NCBI GenBank assembly: GCA_942492925.1
Contig: OW818641.1
Coordinates: forward strand, 744,001 to 808,000
Direction: 5' to 3'
Source: QZKY01 sp942492925
GTDB taxonomy: Bacteria > Pseudomonadota > Gammaproteobacteria > Burkholderiales > Burkholderiaceae_D
DNA: 64,000 bases
Shown here piece by piece: positions 26,940-35,616 of this stretch. The notes below the pieces were generated by a model, which was not told where the DNA came from, did not search any database, and worked only from the letters and a program-made list of their open reading frames with translations. The position numbers were made by a program, and so were the translations under genes. How positions within the stretch are numbered: the stretch's first letter is position 1; the number at the start of each line of letters is the position of its first letter.

Positions 26940-28298
26940 ATGAAAAAAATCGCCAGGTTTGGCTTTCATCGGCTACAAGTCTTGTTTGCAGAATTTTTCG
27001 GGTTGGGGCGTGCGGTCACGATCAGCGTTCTCATCTTCACCGGACTGGTTGTCGTGTCGGCCGTCTTCTGGTTTTTTTATTCCGCGCCGCCTAGCACTAT
27101 CGTGATCACAACGGGGCAGGAAAATACCACGTTTCATCGCAGTGCCAAAAGATATGCCGATATCTTGAAGCGCAACGGCGTGACGGTGAAAATTTTGACC
27201 TCCAGCGGCTCCGAGGAGAATTTGAAACGCCTGGCCGATCCCAAGTTTCACGTGGATATCGGTTTTGTGCAAGGCGGCATTGCAGATCGTGTGAAGGCAG
27301 ACAATCTGATGTCTCTTGGCAGTATTGCGTATCAGCCCATTTATGTTTTTTACCGTGGGACAAAACCTATCGACGTGTTGTCCGAGTTGAAAGGCAAGCG
27401 CGTCGCTATTGGTGAATCCGGCAGCGGTGCGCAAATCCTTGCCAAGAAATTGCTGTCGATGAATGGCATCGAACCCGGCGGCGATACGTCGTTGCTGGAG
27501 ATCGATTCGGATGACGCAGCCCAGGATCTGGTGTCAGGAAAAATCGATGCCATCTTTTTGATGAGCGAGTCCGCCGAAGGCAAGACCATTCGAACCCTGA
27601 TGCGTGCGCCGCAAGTGCACCTCTATAGTTTTTCTCAGGCGGACGGTTATGTGCGGCGCATTCATTATTTGAACAAGCTGGAATTGCCGAAGGGAGCACT
27701 GGATTTCGGCAAGGATATTCCGCCCGAGAATGTCAGGCTGGTGGGGCCGTCCATCGAATTGATTGTGCGCGACGATTTGCATCCGGCCTTGTCCGATTTG
27801 TTGCTGGAAGCCGCACGCGAAGTTCACGGTCGTCCCGGCTTGCTCCGGAAGCAGGGTGAATTTCCTGCGCCGCATGAGCGCGAATACCCGATCAGTGAAG
27901 ACGCGCAGCGTTACTACAAGTCGGGCAAAAGTTTTTTCTACAGGGTGCTTCCTTACACTCTGGCCAGTTTGCTGAGCCGTATTCTGGTGGCATTCATCCC
28001 CATGCTGATGATTCTGATTCCGGGGATAAAAATCATTCCGAAGATCTATCGCTGGCGGGTCAACCTAGGGATTTATCGCTGGTATCGTGCCTTGCTGGGG
28101 GTGGAGCAGGAACTCATCGGTGATGTGTCGGCAGAAAAACAGCAGGAATTGCGCGAGCGACTGGATTACATTGAGCAGGTGGTCAACGGCATGCGTGTCC
28201 CGGCATCGTTTGCAGAGCAATTCTATGTGCTGCGCGGACATATCGGGTTCGTGCGAGATCGTCTCTTGAAGAAAACCGTTAACGCGGACACGGTGTAA
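26940..28298 (+). CDS. Membrane-anchored TAXI-family solute-binding protein
   Basis: A 452-residue protein. A membrane anchor (about 24-48) is followed by a TAXI/NMT1-like periplasmic binding domain (about 55-330), with ITTGQENTTFHRSAKRYADIL, GFVQGGIAD and LKGKRVAIGESGSGAQ. A second hydrophobic region lies at about 337-362, followed by a basic cytoplasmic tail with a coiled-coil stretch. TAXI proteins usually work with TRAP permeases, but no DctQ/DctM genes are near. It may be a sensor or scaffold rather than a transporter part (inference). GAGGTGAG precedes the ATG. Confidence 0.78.
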   Translation: MKKIARFGFHRLQVLFAEFFGLGRAVTISVLIFTGLVVVSAVFWFFYSAPPSTIVITTGQENTTFHRSAKRYADILKRNGVTVKILTSSGSEENLKRLADPKFHVDIGFVQGGIADRVKADNLMSLGSIAYQPIYVFYRGTKPIDVLSELKGKRVAIGESGSGAQILAKKLLSMNGIEPGGDTSLLEIDSDDAAQDLVSGKIDAIFLMSESAEGKTIRTLMRAPQVHLYSFSQADGYVRRIHYLNKLELPKGALDFGKDIPPENVRLVGPSIELIVRDDLHPALSDLLLEAAREVHGRPGLLRKQGEFPAPHEREYPISEDAQRYYKSGKSFFYRVLPYTLASLLSRILVAFIPMLMILIPGIKIIPKIYRWRVNLGIYRWYRALLGVEQELIGDVSAEKQQELRERLDYIEQVVNGMRVPASFAEQFYVLRGHIGFVRDRLLKKTVNADTV

Positions 28299-28442
28299 CC
28301 CAGGCCGAGAGGTGAAACACACGCGTGTCTGCACATTTTTCGAAATGGCGTTACACTCAAACCGACGCAGCAAAAAAGCATCGGCTTCATTCTGTTAGCC
28401 GGAAATGGATCGCCAATAACGATAAAGATAAAGGAACGTATC

Positions 28443-28757
28443 ATGAGCACGACTCCCACGCCTGCAGTCATTACGGACAACCCCACCAAGAAGCGTTTTG
28501 AAACCACGATTGACGGTCACATGGCCAAGGTCGACTACAAGCTGGAAGGCAAAACCATTCATTTTGAACATACGACAGTGCCCGATGCGCTGCAAGGCCG
28601 TGGCCTGGGCGGGCAGCTCGTGCAAGCCTGTCTGAAAGCTGCGCGCGAACGCGGGCTGTCTGTCGTGCCGGTTTGCCCGGTGTTTGTGGGCTACATGAAA
28701 AAACGCCCTGAAACGCATGACTTGCTCTCAGCAGAGGGCAAGAAAGCCATTGAGTAG
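28443..28757 (+). CDS. GCN5-like N-acetyltransferase, YjdJ type
   Basis: A 104-residue minimal GNAT protein (COG2388). It has the acetyl-CoA loop ALQGRGLGGQLVQACLKAARERGLSVVPVCPV and the C-terminal YMKKRPE motif typical of this short family. The acceptor is unknown; relatives are thought to acetylate small molecules or proteins. The N-terminal 15 residues are extra and polar. It is transcribed alone or with the TAXI gene 144 bases upstream, and ends in a hairpin. Confidence 0.82.
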   Translation: MSTTPTPAVITDNPTKKRFETTIDGHMAKVDYKLEGKTIHFEHTTVPDALQGRGLGGQLVQACLKAARERGLSVVPVCPVFVGYMKKRPETHDLLSAEGKKAIE

Positions 28758-28791
28758 GAATCCGCAATACGACGGATGTTTTATAAAAACA

Positions 28792-28813
28792 AACGCCCCT
28801 CCAGAGGGGCGTT
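28792..28813 (+). terminator. Hairpin after the acetyltransferase gene
   Basis: AACGCCCCT (28792-28800) pairs with AGGGGCGTT (28805-28813) around CCAG. The T tract after it is broken (GCTGTTT), so it may be a weak terminator. Confidence 0.6.
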
Positions 28814-28841
28814 GCTGTTTGCTACAGTGAGGTTCGACGGA

Positions 28842-29531
28842 ATGCGTATTTTGATTATTGAAGACAATGCCGACATTGTTGCGAATTTGTATGCTTATCT
28901 GGAGCCGCGTGGCTATGGCATTGATAGCGCGGCCAACGGGTATGCGGGCCTCTCCTTGGCGGCGCAAAACGAATACGATGCCGTTATTTTAGATATTACA
29001 CTTCCGGGCATGGATGGATTGAATCTGTGCCGGAAGCTGCGTGAAGAGTTGCGCACGGCGACGCCGGTGTTGATGCTGACCGCGCGCGACACTGTCGAGG
29101 ATAAGGTGGCGGGTTTCGATAGTGGGGCCGATGATTATCTGGTCAAGCCCTTTTCGTTGATTGAAGTCGAAGCGCGTATCAAGGCGCTGATTCGGCGCGC
29201 TCGTGGAACGAATGTTGTCGACAATGTTCTGAAAGTGGGCGGGCTCACTTTTGATCCGGCGACACTGGAAGCCAATCGGGCGGGGAGGTCGTTAACGCTG
29301 ACCAAAACCGGATACAAACTTTTGGGGTGTCTGATGCGCGAGGCGCCGAAAGTGGTGTCGCGCGAAAAACTCGAAGAAGAAGTGTGGGGCGATGATCGTC
29401 CCGATAGTGATGCGCTGCGCACGCACATTCACGCATTGCGGCAAGCGATCGACAAATCGCAAGCGTTTTCAATGCTGCGCACGGTTCAAGGGGTGGGTTA
29501 TCGGCTGGTAAGTGACGATGAAAAAAACTAA
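28842..29531 (+). CDS. OmpR-family response regulator, PmrA-like
   Basis: A 229-residue regulator. The receiver domain holds acidic E8/D9, phospho-acceptor D51 (VILDITLPG), Thr in LTARD and Lys in LVKPFS. The winged-helix domain covers about 130-225 and ends TVQGVGYRL. The gene is translationally coupled to the kinase that overlaps its last 14 bases, and an EptA-type gene follows. This order matches pmrA-pmrB-eptA style operons controlling lipid A charge. The start at 28842 gives MRILIIEDNA; an upstream in-frame start would add 22 unconserved residues. Confidence 0.88.
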   Translation: MRILIIEDNADIVANLYAYLEPRGYGIDSAANGYAGLSLAAQNEYDAVILDITLPGMDGLNLCRKLREELRTATPVLMLTARDTVEDKVAGFDSGADDYLVKPFSLIEVEARIKALIRRARGTNVVDNVLKVGGLTFDPATLEANRAGRSLTLTKTGYKLLGCLMREAPKVVSREKLEEEVWGDDRPDSDALRTHIHALRQAIDKSQAFSMLRTVQGVGYRLVSDDEKN

Positions 29532-30768
29532 ATCCTTACATCAACGTATTGTCAGTGCCTTCGTTCAATTGGCGCTTGGCTCATGCGTCTTTTTTGGCGT
29601 CTTGGCTGCGCTGGCCGTTGAGGGAATCGAGGTATATCTGGTCGACGAGCGCCTGGCGAACGTGGCAAGTTGGGCATCGCCACGTCATGCAGCGAAAATG
29701 CCTGTGGATATGCCCGCCGGCCTGGTTTTTTATCACGGTGATGACATTCCACAATTCCTGCGTGGTCACCCGCAGGGTGTGCATGAATTTTTTGTGGATG
29801 GCAACGAGCTTCATGTGTTGTCCGGCAAAGATGCCGCCGGCGATTATGTCGCCATTGACCATGCTAGCGAATACGACAAGATTGAATTGATTGTGTATTC
29901 GATGATCGCTGCCGGGCTCCTTGGATTTATTGTGTTGTCGCTGTTTTTGGGGCGACTGGTGGCGCGCAACATTGTGACACCGATCACGACGCTTGCTGCC
30001 GCCGTGCGCGAAAATGATGTGCAGTCCGAACGGGCGCTACTCAACAGCAAAGATGAAATTGGTGATTTGGCACGCGCGTTCACGGCGCGCACAGACGAGT
30101 TGAAACACTTCCTTGATCGCGAACGTTTCTTTACCGGCGATGTCAGTCACGAGTTACGAACGCCGTTGACCGTGATGATCGGTGCCGCTGAAATCATTCA
30201 GGCGAACACCCGTGGTCAACCATTGCTTCAGGAAGCTTCCGAACGTATCTTGCGGACCGCGACGGAGGCAGCCGAGAACATTACCGTGTTGTTGCTGCTG
30301 GCGCGTACGCCGGACTTGATCGACATGCCAGAAACGGATATCTCGGCGGTGGCTCAGGATGAATTGAAAAAACATCGGGTGCTTCTGGGAACCAAACCTA
30401 TCGCGCTGGAGTGCGCGATCCAGAATGATTTTTCCGTCTCAGCCCGACGGGAATTACTGGCGGCGATCATTGGCAATTTGATTCGCAACGCTTGTCTGTA
30501 CACGATGCAGGGTGCCATCACGGTTCGGATCGATCAGCCGACGGTCGTTGTTGAAGATACAGGCCCCGGCATACCGGATTTCCTGCGGGCGCGATTGATG
30601 AAAGAACCGATTCGGACAGCGCAAACGGGTTCCGCCGGAACGGGGTTGGGGTTGTCTTTGGTGTCGCGCATTTGCGATCATCTTGGCGTTCAGCTGCATG
30701 TAACGGGGCGTGCGTCCGGCGGCACGACATTCACTATTGATTTTTCACCGCTTTTAACGAAATCTTAA
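29518..30768 (+). CDS. Sensor histidine kinase, PmrB-like
   Basis: A 416-residue membrane kinase: a first membrane segment at about 13-34, a short periplasmic loop (about 35-122), a second segment at about 123-146 and a HAMP-like linker. The HisKA domain carries H211 in DVSHELRTPL. The HATPase domain has IIGNLIRNACLYT, EDTGPGIPDF and GSAGTGLGLSLV. The periplasmic loop is compact and contains several His, Asp and Glu residues, as expected for a sensor of metals, pH or cationic peptides (inference). It overlaps the regulator gene and precedes eptA. Confidence 0.87.
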   Translation: MKKTKSLHQRIVSAFVQLALGSCVFFGVLAALAVEGIEVYLVDERLANVASWASPRHAAKMPVDMPAGLVFYHGDDIPQFLRGHPQGVHEFFVDGNELHVLSGKDAAGDYVAIDHASEYDKIELIVYSMIAAGLLGFIVLSLFLGRLVARNIVTPITTLAAAVRENDVQSERALLNSKDEIGDLARAFTARTDELKHFLDRERFFTGDVSHELRTPLTVMIGAAEIIQANTRGQPLLQEASERILRTATEAAENITVLLLLARTPDLIDMPETDISAVAQDELKKHRVLLGTKPIALECAIQNDFSVSARRELLAAIIGNLIRNACLYTMQGAITVRIDQPTVVVEDTGPGIPDFLRARLMKEPIRTAQTGSAGTGLGLSLVSRICDHLGVQLHVTGRASGGTTFTIDFSPLLTKS

Positions 30769-30769
30769 C
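30753..30769 (+). promoter_or_regulatory. PmrA-box-like direct repeat before eptA
   Basis: TTTAAC (30753-30758), five bases, CTTAAC (30764-30769). The PmrA consensus is YTTAAK-N5-YTTAAK; both half sites match in five of six positions and the spacing is exact. It overlaps the stop codon of the kinase gene, about 100 bases before the EptA start. Confidence 0.45.
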
Positions 30770-30866
30770 GCTGTTCTGACGGAAACATCACGCGTCTCCC
30801 GATAATCTGAAACGGTCTGCCGAAAACGTATTTTTGGCGCTTTCCGTTTTGGAGTCTGTCGCGAGC

Positions 30867-32519
30867 ATGATGTTCCTGCCAAGAAACAAGCTAACCTCTC
30901 TCACCCTGACAGCGAAGCCAGGCATTTTTACGATGGCCGCGTCGCTGTTTCTGGTTGTCGCCTATAACACCACTTTCTGGAACCGTTTTGTGACGGTCAC
31001 CGGCGGTGTCAGCTGGCACAACCTCCCCTTGCACGCTGCAACGTTTTTGATCATGGTGTTGGCCATCAATGCTCTTTTGACGCTGGTGACATTCCGACTG
31101 GTCATCAAACCCTTGCTGACGGTGCTGTTTTGCACGACTGCGATGGCGGCTTATTTTATGAATCGCTACGGCGTCAGGATCGATGCCGCAATGGTGCAAA
31201 ACGTATTCGAGACGAATTGGAAAGAAACGGCTGAACTGTTCAATTGGCGCATGGTGATGTTCTTCCTGGTGCTCGGAGTGCTGCCTTCGATCGTCGTGTG
31301 GCGCACCAAGCTGGTTTTTCCGACATTTCGTCGCGGCTTGGTTATCAGAGCCGGGATTGTTGGGCTGTCGCTGATTGCGGTGAGTGGGTTGGGGCTTACC
31401 TTTTACAAGCAATATGCGCCGACGTTTCGGCAGCATCACGATTTGCAATTCACCCTGACACCGATCAACTACCTTTGGGCAACCAACAGCTATTTGAAAC
31501 GAAAATTTGGCAGGTCGGCGGTGGTTGCGCCATTGGGTACTGACGCCGCGAAAGGGGCAATCTGGGCGGAGAAGCCGCGCAAGACCGTCACGGTCATTGT
31601 GCTGGGCGAAACCGCGCGCGCGAAAAATTTTTCACTCAATGGGTATGCGCGCAATACCAATCCTGAACTCTCGAAGCAGTCTGGCCTGACAAATTTTACG
31701 AACGTCCAATCTTGCGGCACCGCCACGGCGGAATCGGTGCCGTGCATGTTTTCCTCGCTTGGCCGAAGCAATTATTCCGATCGCAAGGCGAAGAGTCAGC
31801 AAGGCTTGATGGATGTGTTGTCGCATGCGGGATTCGAGGTGCTTTGGCGCAATAACAATTCCGGATGCAAGGGGGTATGCGATCGCGTTGAATATGAGGA
31901 TCTGTCGAAGACCGTCCCCGGCAATGCGCTCTGTAACGACGATGGATGTTACGACGAGCGTTTGACGGAGGGATTGTCGGAGCGAATCAGGGCATCTAAA
32001 AAAGATATGGTCATCGTGCTGCACCAGAAGGGCAGTCATGGCCCGACTTACTGGAAACGGTATCCGGAAAAGTTCAAGCGCTTCGGACCGGAATGCGCCA
32101 CCAGCGATTTGCAGCAGTGCGCCAATGAGGATATTGCTGCCACGTACGACAACACGATTTTGTACACGGATTATTTCCTCAGCCAGACGATTAACCTGTT
32201 GCGACGGATGGAAAAGGAAGACGGGGTAGACACGTCGCTCGTCTATATTTCCGACCACGGCGAATCGCTGGGGGAAAACGGCATGTACTTACACGGCGCG
32301 CCTTACCGTTTCTCGCCGATCGAGCAGCGCCACGTACCGTTCATGGTGTGGATGTCCGATAGTTTCCGTTCACGCTTCCGCATCGACACAACCTGTCTTG
32401 CCGCGCGATCTAATCAGGAACTTTCCCATGACAACCTTTTTCATTCCGTCCTGGGGATGCTGAACATCCAAACGTCGGTGCGCAATCCGGCGCTCGACAT
32501 TTTTCATGCATGCACATAA
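30867..32519 (+). CDS. eptA: Lipid A phosphoethanolamine transferase
   Basis: A 550-residue inner-membrane enzyme with five N-terminal membrane segments (about 20-175) and a periplasmic sulfatase-fold domain. Catalytic motifs are VLGETARAKNFSL (metal-binding Glu), SCGTATAESVPCMF (Thr nucleophile region, about 282-295) and YISDHGESLGENGMYLHG (metal-binding Asp and His). It moves phosphoethanolamine from phosphatidylethanolamine to lipid A, lowering the surface charge and reducing cationic peptide and polymyxin binding (established for the family). It is the last gene of the regulator-kinase-eptA group. ATG 30867 is chosen for its GGAG; a TTG further up would add 11 residues. Confidence 0.9.
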   Translation: MMFLPRNKLTSLTLTAKPGIFTMAASLFLVVAYNTTFWNRFVTVTGGVSWHNLPLHAATFLIMVLAINALLTLVTFRLVIKPLLTVLFCTTAMAAYFMNRYGVRIDAAMVQNVFETNWKETAELFNWRMVMFFLVLGVLPSIVVWRTKLVFPTFRRGLVIRAGIVGLSLIAVSGLGLTFYKQYAPTFRQHHDLQFTLTPINYLWATNSYLKRKFGRSAVVAPLGTDAAKGAIWAEKPRKTVTVIVLGETARAKNFSLNGYARNTNPELSKQSGLTNFTNVQSCGTATAESVPCMFSSLGRSNYSDRKAKSQQGLMDVLSHAGFEVLWRNNNSGCKGVCDRVEYEDLSKTVPGNALCNDDGCYDERLTEGLSERIRASKKDMVIVLHQKGSHGPTYWKRYPEKFKRFGPECATSDLQQCANEDIAATYDNTILYTDYFLSQTINLLRRMEKEDGVDTSLVYISDHGESLGENGMYLHGAPYRFSPIEQRHVPFMVWMSDSFRSRFRIDTTCLAARSNQELSHDNLFHSVLGMLNIQTSVRNPALDIFHACT

Positions 32520-32625
32520 CGCGACGACGCATGCCGTGACGGATACGGCGTCGAAGCGTGTCCGGGGTGCGGGCGGTTCTCCCTAGGGAAGGCGCGCCGC
32601 ACCCTGACGGAAAGAGATGGCGCGA

Positions 32626-33150
32626 CTACGGCGTACCGAGGGGTTTCACCTTGCCGCAGTCGTCGCTGATGAATGTGCCGCTGACTTGCGAACGCTGGGT
32701 AACCGTCTGACCGCCGAGGGTTCCGGTGAACGTGGACTGAACCTCAAAGCGAGTGGGCGTCATGGTGCCGCTGGCGGTGCCGGTCCCTTTCATGTTGGGA
32801 CCATTGCAGACTGTCTCGGCCGAGAAGGTATCCCCGCTCTGCTTCAAGCCTTGCGTTTTGCACTCGCTATTTTGCTGGCCTGGCACGCTGTTTTGCGAGA
32901 GCATGGCCTGGGTGTAGCACACCTTGGTTTTCATGCCGCCATTCTCCATATCCGGCACCTCCATGCCCATCTTGCGCATCTGTGCGGCTTGCGCGGAGGA
33001 TATTTTCGGGACGTTCTTCATGGCATCGGATTTCATCGTGACTTGCCACAAGCCGGCTTTCATGGGGGAGCTTGTCACGGGACCAGCTTTGCCGCATGCG
33101 GCGACAAACAAGAGGCAGAGGAGGGCAGGAACGGCTGTTGTCTTGCGCAT
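32626..33150 (-). CDS. DUF3617-family lipoprotein
   Basis: A 174-residue lipoprotein: signal peptide with lipobox FVAAC (Cys at about 19). The mature domain starts with MKAGLWQVTMKSDAM, a DUF3617 opening, and has four conserved cysteines, including KVCYT and CKTQ. Function is unknown. AGGAG precedes the ATG. The gene faces the EptA operon and diverges from the GGDEF gene. Confidence 0.83.
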   Translation of the reverse strand: MRKTTAVPALLCLLFVAACGKAGPVTSSPMKAGLWQVTMKSDAMKNVPKISSAQAAQMRKMGMEVPDMENGGMKTKVCYTQAMLSQNSVPGQQNSECKTQGLKQSGDTFSAETVCNGPNMKGTGTASGTMTPTRFEVQSTFTGTLGGQTVTQRSQVSGTFISDDCGKVKPLGTP

Positions 33151-33338
33151 AGTGAACTCCTGAAGAAAGGTAAGAGAGGCAATAGGTCACACCAAAGAAA
33201 ATGGCGCGGGCAGGGTTAAGGGAGGAATACAAGGAGTAATTCTCCACTTTTCGGGGCACTGAGGCAATGCAACTGGCGCAACAATAACAACAGTAATTTA
33301 CGCTACACTTGCAGCAAGTGTGTGAGGGGAAGACCAGG

Positions 33339-34310
33339 GTGGAATATTTAACGACTTTTCAGCATTCCGGCTACGCGATTGGCGATTTGCACCTCTTTCG
33401 TGGGGTGAAACAGGATACGGTCGAAAAGGCGTTGGCGGCCTGTCCGGTTATGCGCGTGGAAGCTGGCAAAACCGTGACCGAAGCGTTACGCAGGGGGGGG
33501 AACCTCTACATACTGCTGAGCGGCGAACTGGGGGTCATGGCGGATCAGCAAAATGAACCGAACGAAAGTGCGATGTACAACGTGCTGCCCGGCGAATGCT
33601 TTGGTGAGCTATCGGTCTTTGACGAACAATCGGCGTTACCTCCATTCACGGCAAAACAGCCATCCGATTTGCTGGTGATCGAGTCGTCCCGTCTGTGGCA
33701 CATCGTCGATGACATCCATGGCGTCGCCCGGAATTTGCTGCATCTGCTGTCGTTCAGGATACAGGCCGCCAATGCCCGGTTGCGTCAGCGCCGCAAGGTT
33801 GGCCGGTTTTATCAACAGCTCTCCATGCTGGATGGCTTGACGGGTTTGTACAATCGAGCTTGGCTGAATGAGAATTTGCCTTTACTGGTTGGCAACGCCG
33901 ATGCGCCGGTGCGCACCTTGTCGGTCATCATGATGGATTTGGATCACTTCAAGCAGTTCAACGATCAGAATGGGCATCTGGCAGGCGACGACGCACTGCG
34001 AACTGCTGCCAAGGTGTTTGGCGAAGCGCTCCGACCGACCGATTATGCCGTGCGATACGGTGGTGAAGAGTTTATCGTGATACTGCCTGGCGCGGATCAA
34101 AAGACGGGCAAGCGGGTGGCGAATCGTTTGTGTGCCAGAATGCGGCAGACGATTGTGTTTGACGATATGCGGGTGCCATTGCCGCATGTGACCGGATCGT
34201 TTGGCGTGGCGCTTTTGCGTGCCGGGCAAAACGCCGAGGACTTGATTGCCAGCGCAGATCAGGCACTGTATCGCGCAAAGCAGGCAGGACGCGATTGCGT
34301 CTCCGAATAA
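33339..34310 (+). CDS. Diguanylate cyclase with cyclic nucleotide-binding domain
   Basis: A 323-residue cytoplasmic protein. The N-terminal cNMP-binding-like domain (about 15-130) has a PGECFGELSVFDEQS loop, near the cAMP signature FGELALL. The GGDEF domain (about 155-320) has the active site RYGGEEFIVILPG and an intact inhibitory I-site RPTD exactly five residues before GGEEF. It should make c-di-GMP from two GTP with product inhibition, possibly tuned by a nucleotide. The start at GTG 33339, with GAGGGG upstream, is preferred over a TTG 30 bases earlier. The next two genes follow closely. Confidence 0.85.
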   Translation: MEYLTTFQHSGYAIGDLHLFRGVKQDTVEKALAACPVMRVEAGKTVTEALRRGGNLYILLSGELGVMADQQNEPNESAMYNVLPGECFGELSVFDEQSALPPFTAKQPSDLLVIESSRLWHIVDDIHGVARNLLHLLSFRIQAANARLRQRRKVGRFYQQLSMLDGLTGLYNRAWLNENLPLLVGNADAPVRTLSVIMMDLDHFKQFNDQNGHLAGDDALRTAAKVFGEALRPTDYAVRYGGEEFIVILPGADQKTGKRVANRLCARMRQTIVFDDMRVPLPHVTGSFGVALLRAGQNAEDLIASADQALYRAKQAGRDCVSE

Positions 34311-34346
34311 GGCGAGACCACTTTCGTCATCAATCAGGAGGACGGG

Positions 34347-34679
34347 ATGATCTACAGTTCCAAACTTGTGTTGCTGCAGAACGCTGTGCCAGGGATGGTG
34401 TTGTCGGACAATCTGCTGGATCGTTACGGCAAGGTCTTGCTTTCCGAAAAAACCGTTCTGGATGAAAAGCACCTGGAATCCTTGCGGCGTCACAACATTG
34501 AAATGATTCCGATTGTTGACGAAGATCTGACGGTGGAGGAAAGGGCGGCGCAAATGGAAGCGCGCCTGGCTCGCCTGGAGCGGCTTTTCAGAAAGGGCGC
34601 TTACGGCAACCCGGAAGTCAATGCCAATGATTGGCTGCGGGTTTGCTTGCGACACTATCGTCAAGGAACAGCCGAATGA
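34347..34679 (+). CDS. Small protein resembling the N-terminal segment of HD-type signalling proteins
   Basis: A 110-residue soluble protein. Residues 5-60 (VLLQNAVPGMVLSDNLLDRYGKVLLSE, in part, then LRRHNIEMIPIVDED) match a short beta module often found before HD or HD-GYP domains. The second half is an acidic-basic helix with coiled-coil character. AGGAGG lies before the ATG. It overlaps the HDOD gene by ATGA, so the two are translated together and probably interact. No catalytic residues are seen. Confidence 0.7.
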   Translation: MIYSSKLVLLQNAVPGMVLSDNLLDRYGKVLLSEKTVLDEKHLESLRRHNIEMIPIVDEDLTVEERAAQMEARLARLERLFRKGAYGNPEVNANDWLRVCLRHYRQGTAE

Positions 34680-35515
34680 AAATCTCACTTGACGAAGTTA
34701 TCAAAAATATCGAGGGGCTGCCCTCGATGCCGTCGGTTGTGATGAGCGTGCTTCGGAGTATCGATCAGGAGGAGGTTGATACTTATCAGTTGACCAAAAA
34801 AATCATGCTGGATCAGGCGCTCACGGCCAAGATTCTGCGCTATGCCAATTCGGCGTTTTACAACACGCAGTCCAAGGTGACCACGATTCAGCAAGCCATC
34901 AACTTGATCGGCATTTCGGGTGTGCGCAACATGGTCATGACCACGATGCTGCAATTTAGTTTTCCCGAAGTGAAGTGCAAGGGGTTTGACAGCCAAGTGT
35001 ACTGGCGCCATTCCGTGGCTGCCGCTGTTTGTGCGAAAGTCTTTGCGCGAAACTTGCAGTTGAACCAGGATTACGCCTACACGGCAGGATTGCTGCACGA
35101 TATCGGGCGTTTGGTTATGGCCTCACGCTTTACCCGGCATTACGAGTATGCGCTGGCATATCGTGCCGAGCAGGATTGTTATTTGATGGAAGCCGAGCGG
35201 GCCGTGTTTGGCACGGATCATGCGGAAATCGGCGAGTTGCTGGGGAAGCACTGGCAATTTTCCGACGGCATACGAAGCGCCATCGCCAAACATCATGAAC
35301 CGGATGTCAGCGCAGGTGATCAAGTCGCCGCCATTGTGCATATTGCCGATGCGATTGTGCATGGTTTGGATTGTTCAGCAGAGCCGAACGATCTGGTGCC
35401 GCCCTTGTCGATGGCCGTCTGGCAGGCCTTGCAGATGGATTGCACGAGGGCGAAACGGATTTTCCGGGAAACCGAGTTGCGATCCGAAGCGGCGCGGTTT
35501 GAGATGGCCATTTAA
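34676..35515 (+). CDS. HDOD-domain signalling protein
   Basis: A 279-residue protein with an HDOD domain: LPSMPSVVMSVLRSI, DQALTAKILRYANSAFY and QAINLIGISGVRN, followed by AYTAGLLHDIGRL and AIAKHHEPD. The HD pair is still present in HDIG and a later HHEPD, unusual for HDOD proteins, which are commonly degenerate, so weak phosphohydrolase activity is possible. HDOD proteins tend to act as adaptors in c-di-GMP and motility control. It is coupled to the 110-residue gene and downstream of the diguanylate cyclase. Confidence 0.85.
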   Translation: MKISLDEVIKNIEGLPSMPSVVMSVLRSIDQEEVDTYQLTKKIMLDQALTAKILRYANSAFYNTQSKVTTIQQAINLIGISGVRNMVMTTMLQFSFPEVKCKGFDSQVYWRHSVAAAVCAKVFARNLQLNQDYAYTAGLLHDIGRLVMASRFTRHYEYALAYRAEQDCYLMEAERAVFGTDHAEIGELLGKHWQFSDGIRSAIAKHHEPDVSAGDQVAAIVHIADAIVHGLDCSAEPNDLVPPLSMAVWQALQMDCTRAKRIFRETELRSEAARFEMAI

Positions 35516-35616
35516 CCAGGCCGATTGAATCAAATCAATGGGCGCGTTGTGATGCGCGATCTTCTTTCCGGCGCGTGCGTCAATGGCATGCTGGCGTGAG
35601 GTATCATAGCCAGCAT

